Assembly (NCBI GenBank): GCA_947624415.1
Contig: CANQKH010000004.1
Location: 37,936 to 101,935 of the forward strand
DNA length: 64,000 nt
Origin: an uncultured Clostridia bacterium
GTDB taxonomy: Bacteria > Bacillota > Clostridia > Christensenellales > UBA1242
Reading direction: 5' to 3'
The notes below the pieces were generated by a model. The model worked only from the letters and a program-made list of their open reading frames with translations, was not told where the DNA came from and ran no database searches. Positions 18,359 to 27,611 of the stretch are shown piece by piece (within the stretch, counting starts at the first letter, position 1; the number at the start of each line of letters is the position of its first letter). The translations under genes were made by a program, and so were the position numbers.

Positions 18359-19405
18359 CTAAAATAAAAACATTGCATCGCCAAAAGAAAAAAATCGGTA
18401 TTTTTCTTTGACTGCAATATCATATAATCTCATTGTGTTATCATATCCAGCAAATGCTGAAACAAGCATTATAAGAGTGCTTTCCGGCAAATGAAAATTG
18501 GTAATTAAGGCATCAACAATTTTAAATTTATATGATGGGTAAATAAATATGTTTGTTTCTTTTTTGGCAGGGACTACTCTCCCATTTTCATCTGCACACG
18601 ATTCCAAAACCCTAACCGATGTTGTTCCAACCGCAATGATTCTTTGCCCATTTTCTTTTGCCTGATTAATAATTTGAGCATTTTCTTTTGACATCTCAAT
18701 GTATTCGCTATGCATTTGGTGGTTTAAAATATTTTCCTCTTTTACCGGTCTGAAGGTTCCCAGCCCGACGTGTAGCAAGACTTCTACTATTTTCACCCCT
18801 TTTTCTTGTATTTTATCAAGTAATTCCTTAGTAAAGTGAAGACCGGCTGTTGGAGCCGCCGAAGAACCCTCAATTTTAGAATATACTGTTTGATAACGTT
18901 CCTTGTTGCTTAATTTTTCATGAATATAAGGTGGCAAAGGGACTTGTCCAACTTCAATTAAACGCTCTTCAAACACTCCTAGAAATTCAAATTCTATTTT
19001 ACAAGAACCAAAATCACCTATTTCAATAATTTTACATGAAAGATTTTTGCTAAAAGTTACAATTTGGTTAACTTTAAGTCTTTTTATTGGCCTTGCTATA
19101 ACTTCCCACGTTTTTAAATCAATTCTTTTTTGTAATAGAATTTCAATCTTCGCCCCTGTTTCTTTAAAACCATAAAGTCTCGCAGGTAGCACCCTTGTAT
19201 TATTTACAACTAAAATATCACCCTGTTTTAAATAATCTACTATATCTCTAAAAATTTTATGTTCTATTTTATCATTTTTAATATCATATGTTAAAAGTCT
19301 TGAACTATCTCTGGGTTCGACTGGCGTTTGTGCGATCAACTCTTCAGGTAAATAATAATTGTAACTACTCTTTTGTAGTAAATCTTTGTTTTGTATATTA
19401 TCCAT
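18359..19405 (-). CDS. queA: S-adenosylmethionine:tRNA ribosyltransferase-isomerase QueA
   Basis: Transfers and isomerises the ribosyl group of AdoMet onto preQ1-modified tRNA to give epoxyqueuosine. Hallmarks are [22 protein letters not shown] at the N-terminus, [45 protein letters not shown] and TSVRVLES, and the C-terminal [19 protein letters not shown]. The 348 residues are normal. It sits one base after ruvB, in the order ruvA-ruvB-queA-tgt shared with B. subtilis. Confidence 0.97.
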   Translation of the reverse strand: MDNIQNKDLLQKSSYNYYLPEELIAQTPVEPRDSSRLLTYDIKNDKIEHKIFRDIVDYLKQGDILVVNNTRVLPARLYGFKETGAKIEILLQKRIDLKTWEVIARPIKRLKVNQIVTFSKNLSCKIIEIGDFGSCKIEFEFLGVFEERLIEVGQVPLPPYIHEKLSNKERYQTVYSKIEGSSAAPTAGLHFTKELLDKIQEKGVKIVEVLLHVGLGTFRPVKEENILNHQMHSEYIEMSKENAQIINQAKENGQRIIAVGTTSVRVLESCADENGRVVPAKKETNIFIYPSYKFKIVDALITNFHLPESTLIMLVSAFAGYDNTMRLYDIAVKEKYRFFSFGDAMFLF

Positions 19406-19406
19406 T

Positions 19407-20417
19407 TTACTCCTTTATCGGCATAACCTTATTAAAATGTTTGTAGGCAGGTTCTAAGGCGACTCTTCCTCGAGGGGTTCTTGAAATAAATCCCAACTGT
19501 AAAAGATAAGGCTCATATACATCTTCTATTGTAGTTGCATCTTCGCTTATAGTTGCCGCCAATGTATCCAACCCTACCGGCCCTCCGGCAAATTTGTCTA
19601 TTATGGAAAGCATTATTTTTCTATCAATTGTATCCAATCCTAAATCATCAATTTCCATTATTTGCAATGTTGTCATAGCAATATTTTTAGATACTTGTCC
19701 TTCTCCCAACACTTGTGCATAATCACGCACTCTTTTTAAAAGCCTATTCGCAATTCGAGGAGTTCCTCTAGACCTTTTTGCTATTTCAGTGCTTGCTTCA
19801 TCTTCTATTTTGACTCCTAATATTTTTGCTGATCTATTTATTATTATTTTCAATTCTTCAGGTGTATACAATTCCAATCTGCAAATAACACCAAATCGAT
19901 CACGTAATGGATTTGTCAACATACCCGCCCTTGTGGTAGCACCAATTAAAGTAAAAGGCTTTATTTTTAATCGCATATTTCTTGCAGACGGTCCCTTACC
20001 AACAATGAAATCAAGTGCAAAATCTTCCATTGCTGGATATAAAATTTCTTCTACAGTTTTATTTAATCTATGAATTTCATCGATAAATAAAACGTCGTTT
20101 TGATTTAAGTTTGTTAATATTGCGGCAAGATCAGCAGCGTGCTCTATGGCAGGTCCAGATGTTACTTTAAATTGTGAACCGAGTTCATTTGCGATTATAT
20201 GCGATAAAGTTGTTTTTCCAAGCCCAGGAGGTCCATAGAGAAGAACATGGTCTAGGCTTTCTTTTCTTGCTTTTGCCGCCTGTATATAAACGTTTAAAGC
20301 CTCTTTTACCTTTGTTTGTCCAATATATTCATCAAATGATGTAGGTCTTAAAGAGTTTTCTATTTCGGCATCAGTTAAATTTTTGGTGCTTGTTATAAAT
20401 CTTTCAGTATCTTCCAT
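19407..20417 (-). CDS. ruvB: Holliday junction helicase motor RuvB
   Basis: Hexameric AAA+ ATPase that drives branch migration with RuvA. It shows the N-terminal [13 protein letters not shown], Walker [19 protein letters not shown], Walker [17 protein letters not shown], sensor 1 [11 protein letters not shown], and the C-terminal winged helix with [12 protein letters not shown]. The 336 residues are standard. Its start overlaps the ruvA stop (taATG), so translation is coupled. Confidence 0.98.
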   Translation of the reverse strand: MEDTERFITSTKNLTDAEIENSLRPTSFDEYIGQTKVKEALNVYIQAAKARKESLDHVLLYGPPGLGKTTLSHIIANELGSQFKVTSGPAIEHAADLAAILTNLNQNDVLFIDEIHRLNKTVEEILYPAMEDFALDFIVGKGPSARNMRLKIKPFTLIGATTRAGMLTNPLRDRFGVICRLELYTPEELKIIINRSAKILGVKIEDEASTEIAKRSRGTPRIANRLLKRVRDYAQVLGEGQVSKNIAMTTLQIMEIDDLGLDTIDRKIMLSIIDKFAGGPVGLDTLAATISEDATTIEDVYEPYLLQLGFISRTPRGRVALEPAYKHFNKVMPIKE

Positions 20418-21007
20418 TACCCTTTATACCCCCTTAATGCTTTTGCTATTATTTCCTCGGCTGATGCATTATTCCCAGCATTTGCTCTTGCCAACATATA
20501 TGCATCATTTTTGTTTATTCCCAAACTTATTAAAGTATCAGTAGCCATTTGAACGGAATCCTCATTGTAATCTTCTTTGAATTGTAAATCATCTTGGTTA
20601 CTTACAGGATTTAATTTGTCTTTTAATTCAACACATAGACGCTCTGCAGTTTTTTTACCCAATCCTTTAATTTTTGATAATATTTTTAGGTCATTTTTTA
20701 TTATTGCAATAACTAAATCTGAAATATTCATTCCCGATAGAATTGAAATTGCCATTTTAGGGCCAATGCCACTAACTGTTATCAATTTTAAGAATAATTC
20801 TTTTTCCTCTATATTTGAAAAACCATAAAGACTTATATCATCTTCACGAACCGCCATATATGTAAAAATTTTAACGTTATTTCCTTCCATAGGAAGACTT
20901 CCAAGCGTATTTGAAGAAACTGATAATTCAAATCCAACACCTTGAACATTTAATATTAATGTATTTTCTCTTTTTTCTTCAATTAATCCAACTAAAAATG
21001 ATATCAT
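20417..21007 (-). CDS. ruvA: Holliday junction DNA-binding protein RuvA
   Basis: Tetrameric junction-binding subunit of the RuvAB complex. The OB fold comes first (residues 1-63, [19 protein letters not shown]). Two helix-hairpin-helix motifs follow ([18 protein letters not shown] and [23 protein letters not shown]). Domain III, which contacts RuvB, is at the C-terminus after a linker. The 196 residues are normal. It lies 11 bases after ruvC and overlaps ruvB. Confidence 0.97.
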   Translation of the reverse strand: MISFLVGLIEEKRENTLILNVQGVGFELSVSSNTLGSLPMEGNNVKIFTYMAVREDDISLYGFSNIEEKELFLKLITVSGIGPKMAISILSGMNISDLVIAIIKNDLKILSKIKGLGKKTAERLCVELKDKLNPVSNQDDLQFKEDYNEDSVQMATDTLISLGINKNDAYMLARANAGNNASAEEIIAKALRGYKG

Positions 21008-21018
21008 TAATTCTCCTT

Positions 21019-21507
21019 TTAAGCACGGTTGTTATTTAATAACGGACTTGTTTGACTGTGGCATATAGCCACTGCTAAGGCATCTGCTGCATCGTCAGGT
21101 TTGGGAATGGTATTAAGATTTAAAATTGCTTTAACCATATATTGAATTTGTGCTTTTTCTGCTCGTCCATTTCCTGTTAACGCTTGTTTAATTTGTAAAG
21201 GCGTATACTCATATATATTTCCACAATATTTTTGACAGGCTAAGATTATAACACCTCTTGCTTGTGCAACTTGAATTACCGTTTTTTGATTCTTAAAATA
21301 AAAAAGCTCCTCTATTGCAACAACTTCTGGCTTGAATTTATCAAATAAAAACTTAAGGCTTGAATCTATCGCTTCAAGTCTTACAGGCATAGAATCATCC
21401 TTTGGTGTTGTAATTGCCCCATAATCGACAACCATATCGGGTTTGTCTGTATCTATAACCCCATATCCTATAATAGCATATCCGGGGTCTATTCCTAATA
21501 TTACCAT
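21019..21507 (-). CDS. ruvC: Holliday junction resolvase RuvC
   Basis: RNase H-fold endonuclease that cuts Holliday junctions. The catalytic acids are in the expected places: Asp in ILGIDPGYAIIGYG, Glu in VAIEELFYFKNQKT, and the C-terminal acidic pair in PDDAADALAVAICH. The 162 residues are normal. It opens the ruv-que-tgt operon. There is no Shine-Dalgarno before the ATG, and the -10 box ends six bases upstream, so a leaderless transcript is likely. Confidence 0.97.
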   Translation of the reverse strand: MVILGIDPGYAIIGYGVIDTDKPDMVVDYGAITTPKDDSMPVRLEAIDSSLKFLFDKFKPEVVAIEELFYFKNQKTVIQVAQARGVIILACQKYCGNIYEYTPLQIKQALTGNGRAEKAQIQYMVKAILNLNTIPKPDDAADALAVAICHSQTSPLLNNNRA

Positions 21508-21513
21508 AATTAA

Positions 21514-21542
21514 ATTTTACATATTTTGTCAAAACAAGTCAA
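21514..21542 (-). promoter_or_regulatory. Promoter of ruvC-ruvA-ruvB-queA-tgt, leaderless type
   Basis: TTGACT, 17 bases, TAAAAT on the minus strand, then TTAATT and the ruvC ATG. Transcription would begin at or next to the start codon. Confidence 0.7.
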
Positions 21543-21544
21543 AT

Positions 21545-21567
21545 AAAAAAGGCATATTGCCTTTTTT
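21545..21567 (-). terminator. Terminator of the infC-rplT-yebC operon
   Basis: AAAAAGGCA and TGCCTTTTT pair around a three-base loop, with A and T runs on both flanks. It lies 10 bases after the yebC stop and directly before the ruvC promoter. Confidence 0.9.
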
Positions 21568-21576
21568 AATATTTTA

Positions 21577-22311
21577 TTACTCTTCCTCTGGTAAGTTTAC
21601 ATTATGATAAACTTGTTGAACATCATCTAAATCATCAAGAGCATCTATCATTTTTGTAAATTTTAAAACTTTTTCATCATCTAAATTAATATATGAATCT
21701 GGTATTAAAGTTGTTTCAGCATTTAAAACATTATAGCCCTCTTTTGTTAAAGCTTCACTTACCGCCGTATGAGCGTTTGCCTCGGTAATAACTTCACAAT
21801 AATCATCATATTCTACAAAGTCGACAGCCCCCAAATCAAGTGCTAACATCATAAGGTCGTCAGTATTAACACTATCATTTTTTTCAATTTCGACTATTCC
21901 TTTTCTTTGGAATAAATAACTTACACAACCATTTGAGCCAAGAGAACCGCCAAATTTATCAAAAGTATGTCGAACATCGCCAGCAGTCCTATTTTTATTA
22001 TCTGTTAAGCACTCGACAATAACGGCAGAGCCTCCTTGACCATATCCTTCATAAGTGCAACTTTCATAGTTTACACCAGATAACTCGCCGGCGGCTTTTT
22101 TTATACTTCTTTCAATTGAATCATTTGGCATGTTATTTTGTTTAGCCTTTGCAATAACATCTCTGAGCTTTGGATTTGAAACAGGATCTGCTCCTCCCTG
22201 TTTAACAATAACAGCAATTTCACGACCTATTTTAGTAAATATTTTACCTCTTTGAGCATCGCTTTTGCCTTTTTTTGCTTGTATATTGTGCCATTTTGAA
22301 TGTCCTGACAT
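21577..22311 (-). CDS. yebC: YebC/PmpR family protein
   Basis: Conserved protein of three alpha/beta domains. It opens with [27 protein letters not shown], diagnostic for the family, and continues with [23 protein letters not shown]. The 244 residues are typical. Members have been described as transcription regulators, and more recently as translation factors that relieve ribosome stalling on proline runs. It is the last gene of the infC-rpmI-rplT-methylase cluster, a translation context that fits the second view. Confidence 0.95.
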   Translation of the reverse strand: MSGHSKWHNIQAKKGKSDAQRGKIFTKIGREIAVIVKQGGADPVSNPKLRDVIAKAKQNNMPNDSIERSIKKAAGELSGVNYESCTYEGYGQGGSAVIVECLTDNKNRTAGDVRHTFDKFGGSLGSNGCVSYLFQRKGIVEIEKNDSVNTDDLMMLALDLGAVDFVEYDDYCEVITEANAHTAVSEALTKEGYNVLNAETTLIPDSYINLDDEKVLKFTKMIDALDDLDDVQQVYHNVNLPEEE

Positions 22312-22323
22312 AAATAACTCCTT

Positions 22324-23052
22324 TTATAATTTATCTTTATTGATTTGATACATTATTATAGCTCCGGAAATAGAAGCATTTAAACTCTCTATTCCTTCCT
22401 GCATAGGTATTCTAATAGTTTTGGTGCAAATTTCAAAGATTTCATCACTAATTCCTTGCCCTTCGTTACCGATTACAACACCTATTTGACCTTCTAATTG
22501 TGATTTAAAAACGTTTTCACCATGCATATCAGTTGCAACCAACTGAATTTTCCATTCCTTTAGCATTTCGACAAAATCTAATCTTTGAACAGAATATACA
22601 TTTGCGTGAAAGATACTTCCAACACTACTTCTAATAACTTTCGGATTTGTAGGATTTACACTTGACACCAAATAAACATAATTAAACCCGCAAGCATAGG
22701 CAGTCCTGATTAATGTTCCAACATTGCCTGGGTCTTGTAAACCATCTAAAATTAAAAAATTCGTTGTGGGCTTCTCTACAATATGTTGAGTGTATTCTAT
22801 AACACATAATACCCCTTGTGGTGTTTTTGTATCTGCAAGTTGCTGTATAACTTTATCCTCGGTTAAAAGAATTGGGCAATAAGAATAATCGAATGTTGAA
22901 ATATTTTTTTCGTTTACAAGTATATAAATTGGTTTTAATCCACTGCTTATAGCATCTTTGATTATTTTTATATTATCCAAAAAAAGCAAAGAGGAATTTT
23001 CTCGCTTTTGCTTTTTTAAAGATTGAATAAAGTTATTGCTTGCTTTTAGCAT
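22324..23052 (-). CDS. SpoU/TrmH-family RNA 2'-O-methyltransferase (YsgA-like)
   Basis: A SPOUT methyltransferase with the knotted AdoMet site. Family motifs are LDGLQDPGNVGTLIRTAYACG (motif 1), VVIGNEGQGISDE (motif 2) and IPMQEGIESLNASISGAIIMYQ (motif 3). The N-terminal 90 residues form an L30e-like substrate-binding domain. The 242 residues fit the family. It overlaps the rplT stop by one base, exactly as ysgA follows rplT in Bacillus. The target is probably rRNA, but the exact nucleotide cannot be told from sequence. Confidence 0.92.
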   Translation of the reverse strand: MLKASNNFIQSLKKQKRENSSLLFLDNIKIIKDAISSGLKPIYILVNEKNISTFDYSYCPILLTEDKVIQQLADTKTPQGVLCVIEYTQHIVEKPTTNFLILDGLQDPGNVGTLIRTAYACGFNYVYLVSSVNPTNPKVIRSSVGSIFHANVYSVQRLDFVEMLKEWKIQLVATDMHGENVFKSQLEGQIGVVIGNEGQGISDEIFEICTKTIRIPMQEGIESLNASISGAIIMYQINKDKL

Positions 23053-23393
23053 TATTTTACTTGTCCAACAAGAGAAGCAAAGGCCTCAGGTTCTCTTACC
23101 GCCATATCCGCTAAAACTTTTCTATTAAGTTCTATTCCTTTACTTTTTAGCCCAGCAATAAATTTTGAGTAGGAAATTCCATTTTGTCTGCATCCTGCAT
23201 TAATTCTTGTAATCCACAAGGCTCTAAAATCTCTTTTCTTTTGTTTTCTTCCAATATAAGCATACTGTCCGCTTCGCATAACTTGAGTTTTTGCTGATCT
23301 ATAAAGTTTTGATTTTGTTCCCTTATATCCCTTTGCACTTTTTAATATTGAACGACGTTTTTTTACTGCATTAACTGCTCTTTTAATTCTCAT
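23052..23393 (-). CDS. rplT: 50S ribosomal protein L20
   Basis: Large-subunit assembly protein and, in Bacillota, repressor of its own infC-rpmI-rplT operon. [25 protein letters not shown] and the basic extended N-terminal helix are typical, followed by the globular domain [27 protein letters not shown]. The 113 residues are normal. The L20-type leader upstream of infC suggests that this protein regulates the operon. Confidence 0.98.
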   Translation of the reverse strand: MRIKRAVNAVKKRRSILKSAKGYKGTKSKLYRSAKTQVMRSGQYAYIGRKQKKRDFRALWITRINAGCRQNGISYSKFIAGLKSKGIELNRKVLADMAVREPEAFASLVGQVK

Positions 23394-23404
23394 ATTTAGT
23401 CCTC

Positions 23405-23599
23405 CTATTTAGCCAAAAGGGATTTAATGTTTTGAGTATTTTTTCCAGCGATATAAGATCCCTTTCTAAGTTTTCTTTTATTTGATTGTGATTTCTTTGT
23501 AAGAAAGTGTCCTTTCCCAGGTCTGGCAAATTTTACCTGACCATTTGCAGTTAAGCGAAAGCGTTTTTTGCATCCGCTATGTGTTTTTTGTTTTGGCAT
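23405..23599 (-). CDS. rpmI: 50S ribosomal protein L35
   Basis: Short, very basic large-subunit protein of 64 residues. [23 protein letters not shown] is the family N-terminus, followed by [19 protein letters not shown]. The family usually has KTHSGAAKRF; here Cys replaces Ala. It lies between infC and rplT, the usual order. Confidence 0.98.
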   Translation of the reverse strand: MPKQKTHSGCKKRFRLTANGQVKFARPGKGHFLTKKSQSNKRKLRKGSYIAGKNTQNIKSLLAK

Positions 23600-23614
23600 A
23601 ATTTTAATTCTCCT

Positions 23615-24133
23615 TTATTTTGATTTTTTTGGGGATATAATAACAAATACATTTTTGCCCAAGAGTTCAGGGGCTTTTTCTGTAAACCCTACTTCATTTA
23701 AGCGATTACAAAATTCGTTGACTATTTCTATAGCTTTTTTTACATAAGCTTGCTCACGCCCTCTCATTCTTAATGAAATCTTGACTTTATTGCCGTCTTG
23801 TAAAAATTTAGTTGCACTTGATACCCTATATGCGATATCATGTTCGTCAATAGTCATTGAAAGCCGAACCTCTTTTGTTTCAATGATTTTTTGAGATTTC
23901 TTTATTTCCTTATCTTTTTTTAGTGCATCATATTTGTATTTTCCGTAATCCAAAATCTTGCAAACTGGAGGATTTGAACCTGTAGCAATGAGAACCAAGT
24001 CAAGTCCTGCTTCTTCTGCTTTTGCAAGTGCTTCGTTTCTAGATACTATTCCAAGTTGTTCACCGTTTTCTCCTATTAATCGAACTTGTGATGCATTTAT
24101 TTGTTCGTTTATAAATAATTCCTTAAAAATAAT
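23615..24133 (-). CDS. infC: Translation initiation factor IF-3, with an AUU start codon
   Basis: IF-3 prevents premature joining of subunits and rejects non-canonical start codons. The track begins at an internal Met (127 residues), but the frame continues upstream with LFINEQINASQVRLIGENGEQLGI, the conserved N-terminal domain. No ATG, GTG or TTG lies between the in-frame stop at 24146-24148 and that segment. The best start is ATT at 24131-24133, six bases after the run aaaagggg, giving 172 residues as expected; the next ATT at 24128-24130 is the alternative. AUU starts for infC are known in E. coli and Bacillus and allow IF-3 to regulate its own synthesis. Confidence 0.93.
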   Translation of the reverse strand: MIFKELFINEQINASQVRLIGENGEQLGIVSRNEALAKAEEAGLDLVLIATGSNPPVCKILDYGKYKYDALKKDKEIKKSQKIIETKEVRLSMTIDEHDIAYRVSSATKFLQDGNKVKISLRMRGREQAYVKKAIEIVNEFCNRLNEVGFTEKAPELLGKNVFVIISPKKSK

Positions 24134-24139
24134 CTTAAT

Positions 24140-24260
24140 CCCCTTTTAAAAAAAATTGGTGGAAGCACAAAATTCCACCAAAAAACATAATTAAAAATTA
24201 AGTTTTTACCAAATCTAACTATACTGTTGACTGGTGAGAAGTGGAACTTCTACTTTCATG
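24140..24260 (-). ncRNA. L20-type leader with attenuator upstream of infC
   Basis: The predicted leader of about 120 nt contains, on the minus strand, AAGTTCCACTTCTCACC (24233-24249), which resembles the conserved part of the Bacillota L20 leader as I remember it. A hairpin GGTGGAA/TTCCACC (24158-24179) with a T8 run follows just before the infC Shine-Dalgarno. The upstream TTCCAC can pair with the GTGGAA of the hairpin as an antiterminator. I infer L20-controlled attenuation; a covariance search would confirm it. Confidence 0.85.
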
Positions 24261-24266
24261 TTTATT

Positions 24267-24295
24267 ATAATATCATAAAATTTACATATTGTCAA
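24267..24295 (-). promoter_or_regulatory. Promoter of infC-rpmI-rplT
   Basis: TTGACA, 17 bases, TATTAT on the minus strand. The -35 box overlaps the last codons of the upstream membrane protein gene. Confidence 0.85.
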
Positions 24296-24897
24296 CTACT
24301 TTTTTTGTTTTTATTCTGCTTTTTTATTTTTTTTCTATTAAATAATATTTCAAAGATATATCCTATTCTTAAAATTATAAGATTAGACTTATTTAATGCT
24401 CGTTCTTTCATAATTGCTTTAAAAAAAATTGTAATTCCTGCAATTGTTGCGGAAACCGCTATTGACGCAAGGAGAATTAAATTCAAGTTGGTAAGTTTCT
24501 TTGTTATTGTAGCTATTATACAAGCACCGCCTGCCCCACAAAGTGTGCTACAAATATCACCAATTACATCAGCACAAACACAGCACATTTTTTCTGAATT
24601 TTCACAAAGAATTAAGCCATATTCAGCACCTTTTATTCCTTTATCTTTCCACTTTTTAAAGACTTCAATATCCGCCGATGCAACTGCTATACCAATCATA
24701 TCAGAATAGACAGCGAGGAATATAAAAACACAAATACACAATGAAGCAACAACTACTCCCATGCTATTTAACAGTGCTTGACTAACGAAGCCAAAGAACA
24801 ATGAAAAACATATAGCAACAACAAACATTTTTATTGCCCATTTATATTTTGATGCACCGCTATAATTTTGTGTATAAATTTTTTTAATTTGTTTCAC
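24292..24897 (-). CDS. Membrane protein of a short CNNM/CorB-like clostridial family
   Basis: A 201-residue protein with four likely transmembrane segments: two near residues 22-66, and two more near 110-135 and 137-160. The segment SDMIGIAVASADIEVFKKWKDKGIKGAEYGLILCENSEKMCCVCADVIGDICSTLCGAG matches, as far as I remember, a stand-alone membrane domain found in many Clostridia and often annotated as a Mg2+/Co2+ transporter CorB-like protein. No CBS domains are present. The function is unproven. It follows xseB by 31 bases and may be in that operon. The C-terminus is Lys-rich. Confidence 0.75.
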   Translation of the reverse strand: MKQIKKIYTQNYSGASKYKWAIKMFVVAICFSLFFGFVSQALLNSMGVVVASLCICVFIFLAVYSDMIGIAVASADIEVFKKWKDKGIKGAEYGLILCENSEKMCCVCADVIGDICSTLCGAGGACIIATITKKLTNLNLILLASIAVSATIAGITIFFKAIMKERALNKSNLIILRIGYIFEILFNRKKIKKQNKNKKSS

Positions 24898-24928
24898 ATA
24901 TTAATATATTTTTATTTAATTGTGTTTA

Positions 24929-25135
24929 TTACTCTTCTTCTAAATTGCCCAAAACATTTTTAATTTCAGTCAATTGCCCTTTGGCTTTATCTAATTCGCC
25001 GTAACATAGTTTTATTAATTCTTGACCTCTTTCTAAAAGTTTGGTTGCTCTTTCAATAGTAATATTACCTTCATCTAGTAATTTCACTATATTATTTAAC
25101 TCTTGAATTGCATCTTCATAATTGATTTTTTCCAT
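24929..25135 (-). CDS. xseB: Exodeoxyribonuclease VII small subunit
   Basis: Short helical subunit of ExoVII, which degrades single-stranded DNA. I take the ATG at 25133-25135 as start (MEKINYEDAIQELNNIVKLLDEG, 68 residues), because it has gaggtgg just upstream and gives the family's normal N-terminus; the track start at 25159 adds eight non-conserved residues. The pattern RATKLLERGQELIKLCYGELDKAKGQL is typical. It overlaps the end of xseA by 20 bases. Confidence 0.93.
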   Translation of the reverse strand: MEKINYEDAIQELNNIVKLLDEGNITIERATKLLERGQELIKLCYGELDKAKGQLTEIKNVLGNLEEE

Positions 25136-26309
25136 TATCCACCTCATAAGATTTGGCATTTATTTTTCCGTCAGCAAACACGACTTCAAAATTGTTAAAT
25201 TTGTCCAAATCTTTAATTTTCTTAATAGCTTTTCCTTTTTGCTCTATTTTTGCGTATCCTCTCTTTAATATTTCTAAAGGATTTAATTTATTTATCGTAT
25301 TTTCAATCAAACCCATTTCATACGCTCGCTGATTAATATAACTTTCAAATGAGTTTATAAAGGTTTGCTTTATTTTTGCGGTATTTTTTGTATAATTAGA
25401 AAGTATTTTTTCAAAATTATTAATTAGCACTAATTTAAAATATGCAATATTATCAATATTATCATCAATGTAATTTTTGGCTGCTTTAAAAAAAACATTT
25501 GTCAAATTTTTTAATTCATTTTTTTTATCATCTAAGTTAAAAGTAACAAGTTCTGCGGCCGCGGATGGTGTCGGTGCTCTTAAATCACTAACAAAATCTA
25601 GTATAGTAAAATCCGTTTCATGGCCAACTGCTGAAATAATTGGTATGGGACAATTAAATGCTGCTCTTGCCACTTTTTCCGTGTTGTAAGCCCAAAGATC
25701 TTCAAGAGAACCGCCCCCTCTTGCAACAATAATTAAATCAATTTTTTTGTATTTCCCAAAATTATTTATAGCATTAGCAATCTCATCTTCAGCACCAATT
25801 CCTTGAACTTTTGTATTATATAAAACAATATCCAAGAAAGGATTTCTTCGCCAAGCCACATTTTTTATATCTTGTATAACGGCACCTTCTTTTGACGTTA
25901 TAACTCCTATACGATTAATACTTTTAGGCAATGGTTTTTTATTTGAAGCATTAAAAAGACCTTCAAGTTCTAATTTTTGTTTTAATTTTAAAAAATCTTC
26001 AAATAGATTCCCCAGGCCTAGAGTCTCAACTCTTACCGCATTAAAATTCAACTTTCCGCCTTTTACATAGAAGTTTGGAGAGCCGGTAACTACTACTTTT
26101 GTGCCTTCAACAATTAAATCGTTAAATGCCGGATAAAAACATACACATGAAAGAATTGCATCTTCGTCTTTAAGACTAAAATATATAACGTTACGTGTTA
26201 TACTTTTTCCAAACACCTCTCCAACTACCGAAATATTATGAAGTAATTCCTCAGAATCGAATATTTGTTTTATATACTGGTTAAATCTCGTAACCGTAAT
26301 GGCTTCCAT
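25116..26309 (-). CDS. xseA: Exodeoxyribonuclease VII large subunit
   Basis: Catalytic subunit of ExoVII. An N-terminal OB fold (about residues 1-100) is followed by the nuclease domain with IGVITSKEGAVIQDI, IIVARGGGSLEDLWAYN, and ISAVGHETDFTILDFVSDLRAPTPSAAAEL. A long helical C-terminal region binds XseB. The 397 residues are normal. The start overlaps the nusB stop by one base. The order Asp23-nusB-xseA-xseB resembles B. subtilis, but folD, which often sits between nusB and xseA, is absent here. Confidence 0.96.
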   Translation of the reverse strand: MEAITVTRFNQYIKQIFDSEELLHNISVVGEVFGKSITRNVIYFSLKDEDAILSCVCFYPAFNDLIVEGTKVVVTGSPNFYVKGGKLNFNAVRVETLGLGNLFEDFLKLKQKLELEGLFNASNKKPLPKSINRIGVITSKEGAVIQDIKNVAWRRNPFLDIVLYNTKVQGIGAEDEIANAINNFGKYKKIDLIIVARGGGSLEDLWAYNTEKVARAAFNCPIPIISAVGHETDFTILDFVSDLRAPTPSAAAELVTFNLDDKKNELKNLTNVFFKAAKNYIDDNIDNIAYFKLVLINNFEKILSNYTKNTAKIKQTFINSFESYINQRAYEMGLIENTINKLNPLEILKRGYAKIEQKGKAIKKIKDLDKFNNFEVVFADGKINAKSYEVDNGKNQL

Positions 26310-26716
26310 TAGTTACCCTCTTGTGTCAAATTAAGTTCTTTTATTATTGAAGATAAAACACCATTAATAAATCGCGAACTTTTACTTGTAGAATAAGATT
26401 TTGAAAGTTCAACAACCTCATTAATTACTATTTGATAAGGTGTTTTTAAATAAATGATCTCAGTAAGAGCTAAAAGCATAAGAGCAAAATCAACTTTATA
26501 AAGTCTATTTAATTCATATCCTTGTAAATGTTTTGATATTAAATCTTCAAGTTCATTTCTATGATTAATAAATGATTCGACAATTTCCTTTGAAAAATTC
26601 TTGTCTTTTTCATCAATTAAAGATGAAAAAAACTCTTCGTCAAATGTATAACTATTTTTAACGAAAAGTCTTTCAAATATTAGTTTAAATGCCAACTCAC
26701 GTGCTTGCCTTCTCAT
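26309..26716 (-). CDS. nusB: Transcription antitermination factor NusB
   Basis: All-helical RNA-binding protein that works with NusE (S10) at boxA in rRNA antitermination. MRRQARELAFKLIFE at the start and TPYQIVINEVVELSKSYSTSKSSRFINGVLSSI at the end are the family signatures. The 135 residues are normal. It overlaps the Asp23-family gene by ATGA. Confidence 0.95.
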   Translation of the reverse strand: MRRQARELAFKLIFERLFVKNSYTFDEEFFSSLIDEKDKNFSKEIVESFINHRNELEDLISKHLQGYELNRLYKVDFALMLLALTEIIYLKTPYQIVINEVVELSKSYSTSKSSRFINGVLSSIIKELNLTQEGN

Positions 26717-27078
26717 TCTACAGCCTCTTCACAAGAAACATCGCAAACATGAACATTTATTTTACCAGGCTTGATTCCAACCATGGAACCCAAAGAATTT
26801 TTAATGTTTTCTTGAACTCTGTAGGCTATATCAGGAACGCTATAACCAATTCTAACAACTATATAAACATCTACATTTAATGTCCCATTAACATCAAATT
26901 TTATTGTAACACCTTCACTTTTTGATTTAGACCATTTTCTAAATAAAGAAAGTTTGGCATTTGTTAAAGAATCTACGCCATTTATTTCTTTTGTTGCTAA
27001 ATTTATAATTGATAGTAAAATATCCCTGTCAATCTCAACTTTACCTTTCTTTTGCATTGCATTTCTGTTTTTGTTCAT
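26713..27078 (-). CDS. yqhY: Asp23/YqhY-family protein
   Basis: Asp23 (alkaline shock) family protein of about 121 residues, counted from the ATG at 27076-27078, which has taggagc upstream; the track start at 27108 would fall inside the promoter. Features are ILLSIINLATKEINGVDSL, GVTIKFDVNGTLNVDVYIVVRIGYSVPDIAYRVQENIKNSL, and the terminal GIKPGKINVHVCDV. In Bacillus the same gene next to nusB is yqhY, linked to control of fatty acid synthesis; accBC is not next to it here. Overlap with nusB indicates one operon. Confidence 0.9.
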   Translation of the reverse strand: MNKNRNAMQKKGKVEIDRDILLSIINLATKEINGVDSLTNAKLSLFRKWSKSKSEGVTIKFDVNGTLNVDVYIVVRIGYSVPDIAYRVQENIKNSLGSMVGIKPGKINVHVCDVSCEEAVE

Positions 27079-27098
27079 ATATGCTCCTATACTTTTAT

Positions 27099-27128
27099 AG
27101 TATAGCACAAATCATTTATAATTTGCAA
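27099..27128 (-). promoter_or_regulatory. Probable promoter of the Asp23-nusB-xseAB operon
   Basis: TTGCAA, 18 bases, TATACT on the minus strand, just after the spoIIIAH stop codon. Confidence 0.55.
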
Positions 27129-27599
27129 TTATTCTACATTGAAAATTTTTATATTTTCAATACTCGTGGCTATTTGTGATTGAATAACTGAAACTATTTG
27201 AGCAACTTGCGTTGCATTTAAGTCGCTAGCCTTAACAACAGCGTTTACTTTTAAGTCAGAAATTGAGACAATGCAATCTTCAAATCCCTTAGCCTTTATT
27301 AATCCTTCAACAACAAGTTCCTTATCCATTAAATCAATTAAAGCAAGTTTTGATTTTTCTGCTGACTTAACAGCCTCCTCAGATGATGCTTCGCTGGAAA
27401 TTATTGCATCATAGTAAAGCATTTCTTGATCTCTAGTAGATTCACGCGTGGTTCTATACGTTTGAAAATAACTTGATGTGGTTGTAACTGTGTTTTTGTT
27501 TGATGAAATAGAGTTATTAAGCATTACATTAAGGTATCCTGTAACTCCTAGTAATAAAATCATAACTGTAATAATAATTATCTTTGTCCTTTTTTTCAT
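27129..27599 (-). CDS. spoIIIAH: Stage III sporulation protein AH
   Basis: Mother-cell membrane protein that interlocks with forespore SpoIIQ to form the channel (feeding tube) across the intermembrane space. One N-terminal membrane helix (IIIITVMILLLGVTGYLNVML) is followed by an external domain of the YscJ/FliF ring-building type near residues 95-156 (AKGFEDCIVSISDLKVNAVVKASDLNATQVAQI). The 156 residues are slightly short for the family. Last gene of spoIIIAA-AH, with a Shine-Dalgarno 12 bases after spoIIIAG. Confidence 0.93.
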   Translation of the reverse strand: MKKRTKIIIITVMILLLGVTGYLNVMLNNSISSNKNTVTTTSSYFQTYRTTRESTRDQEMLYYDAIISSEASSEEAVKSAEKSKLALIDLMDKELVVEGLIKAKGFEDCIVSISDLKVNAVVKASDLNATQVAQIVSVIQSQIATSIENIKIFNVE

Positions 27600-27611
27600 T
27601 TTACTCTCCTT

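Noticed and set aside
24227-24709. 160-residue plus-strand ORF
   Set aside because: Antisense to the CorB-like membrane protein and the infC leader; no supporting signals.
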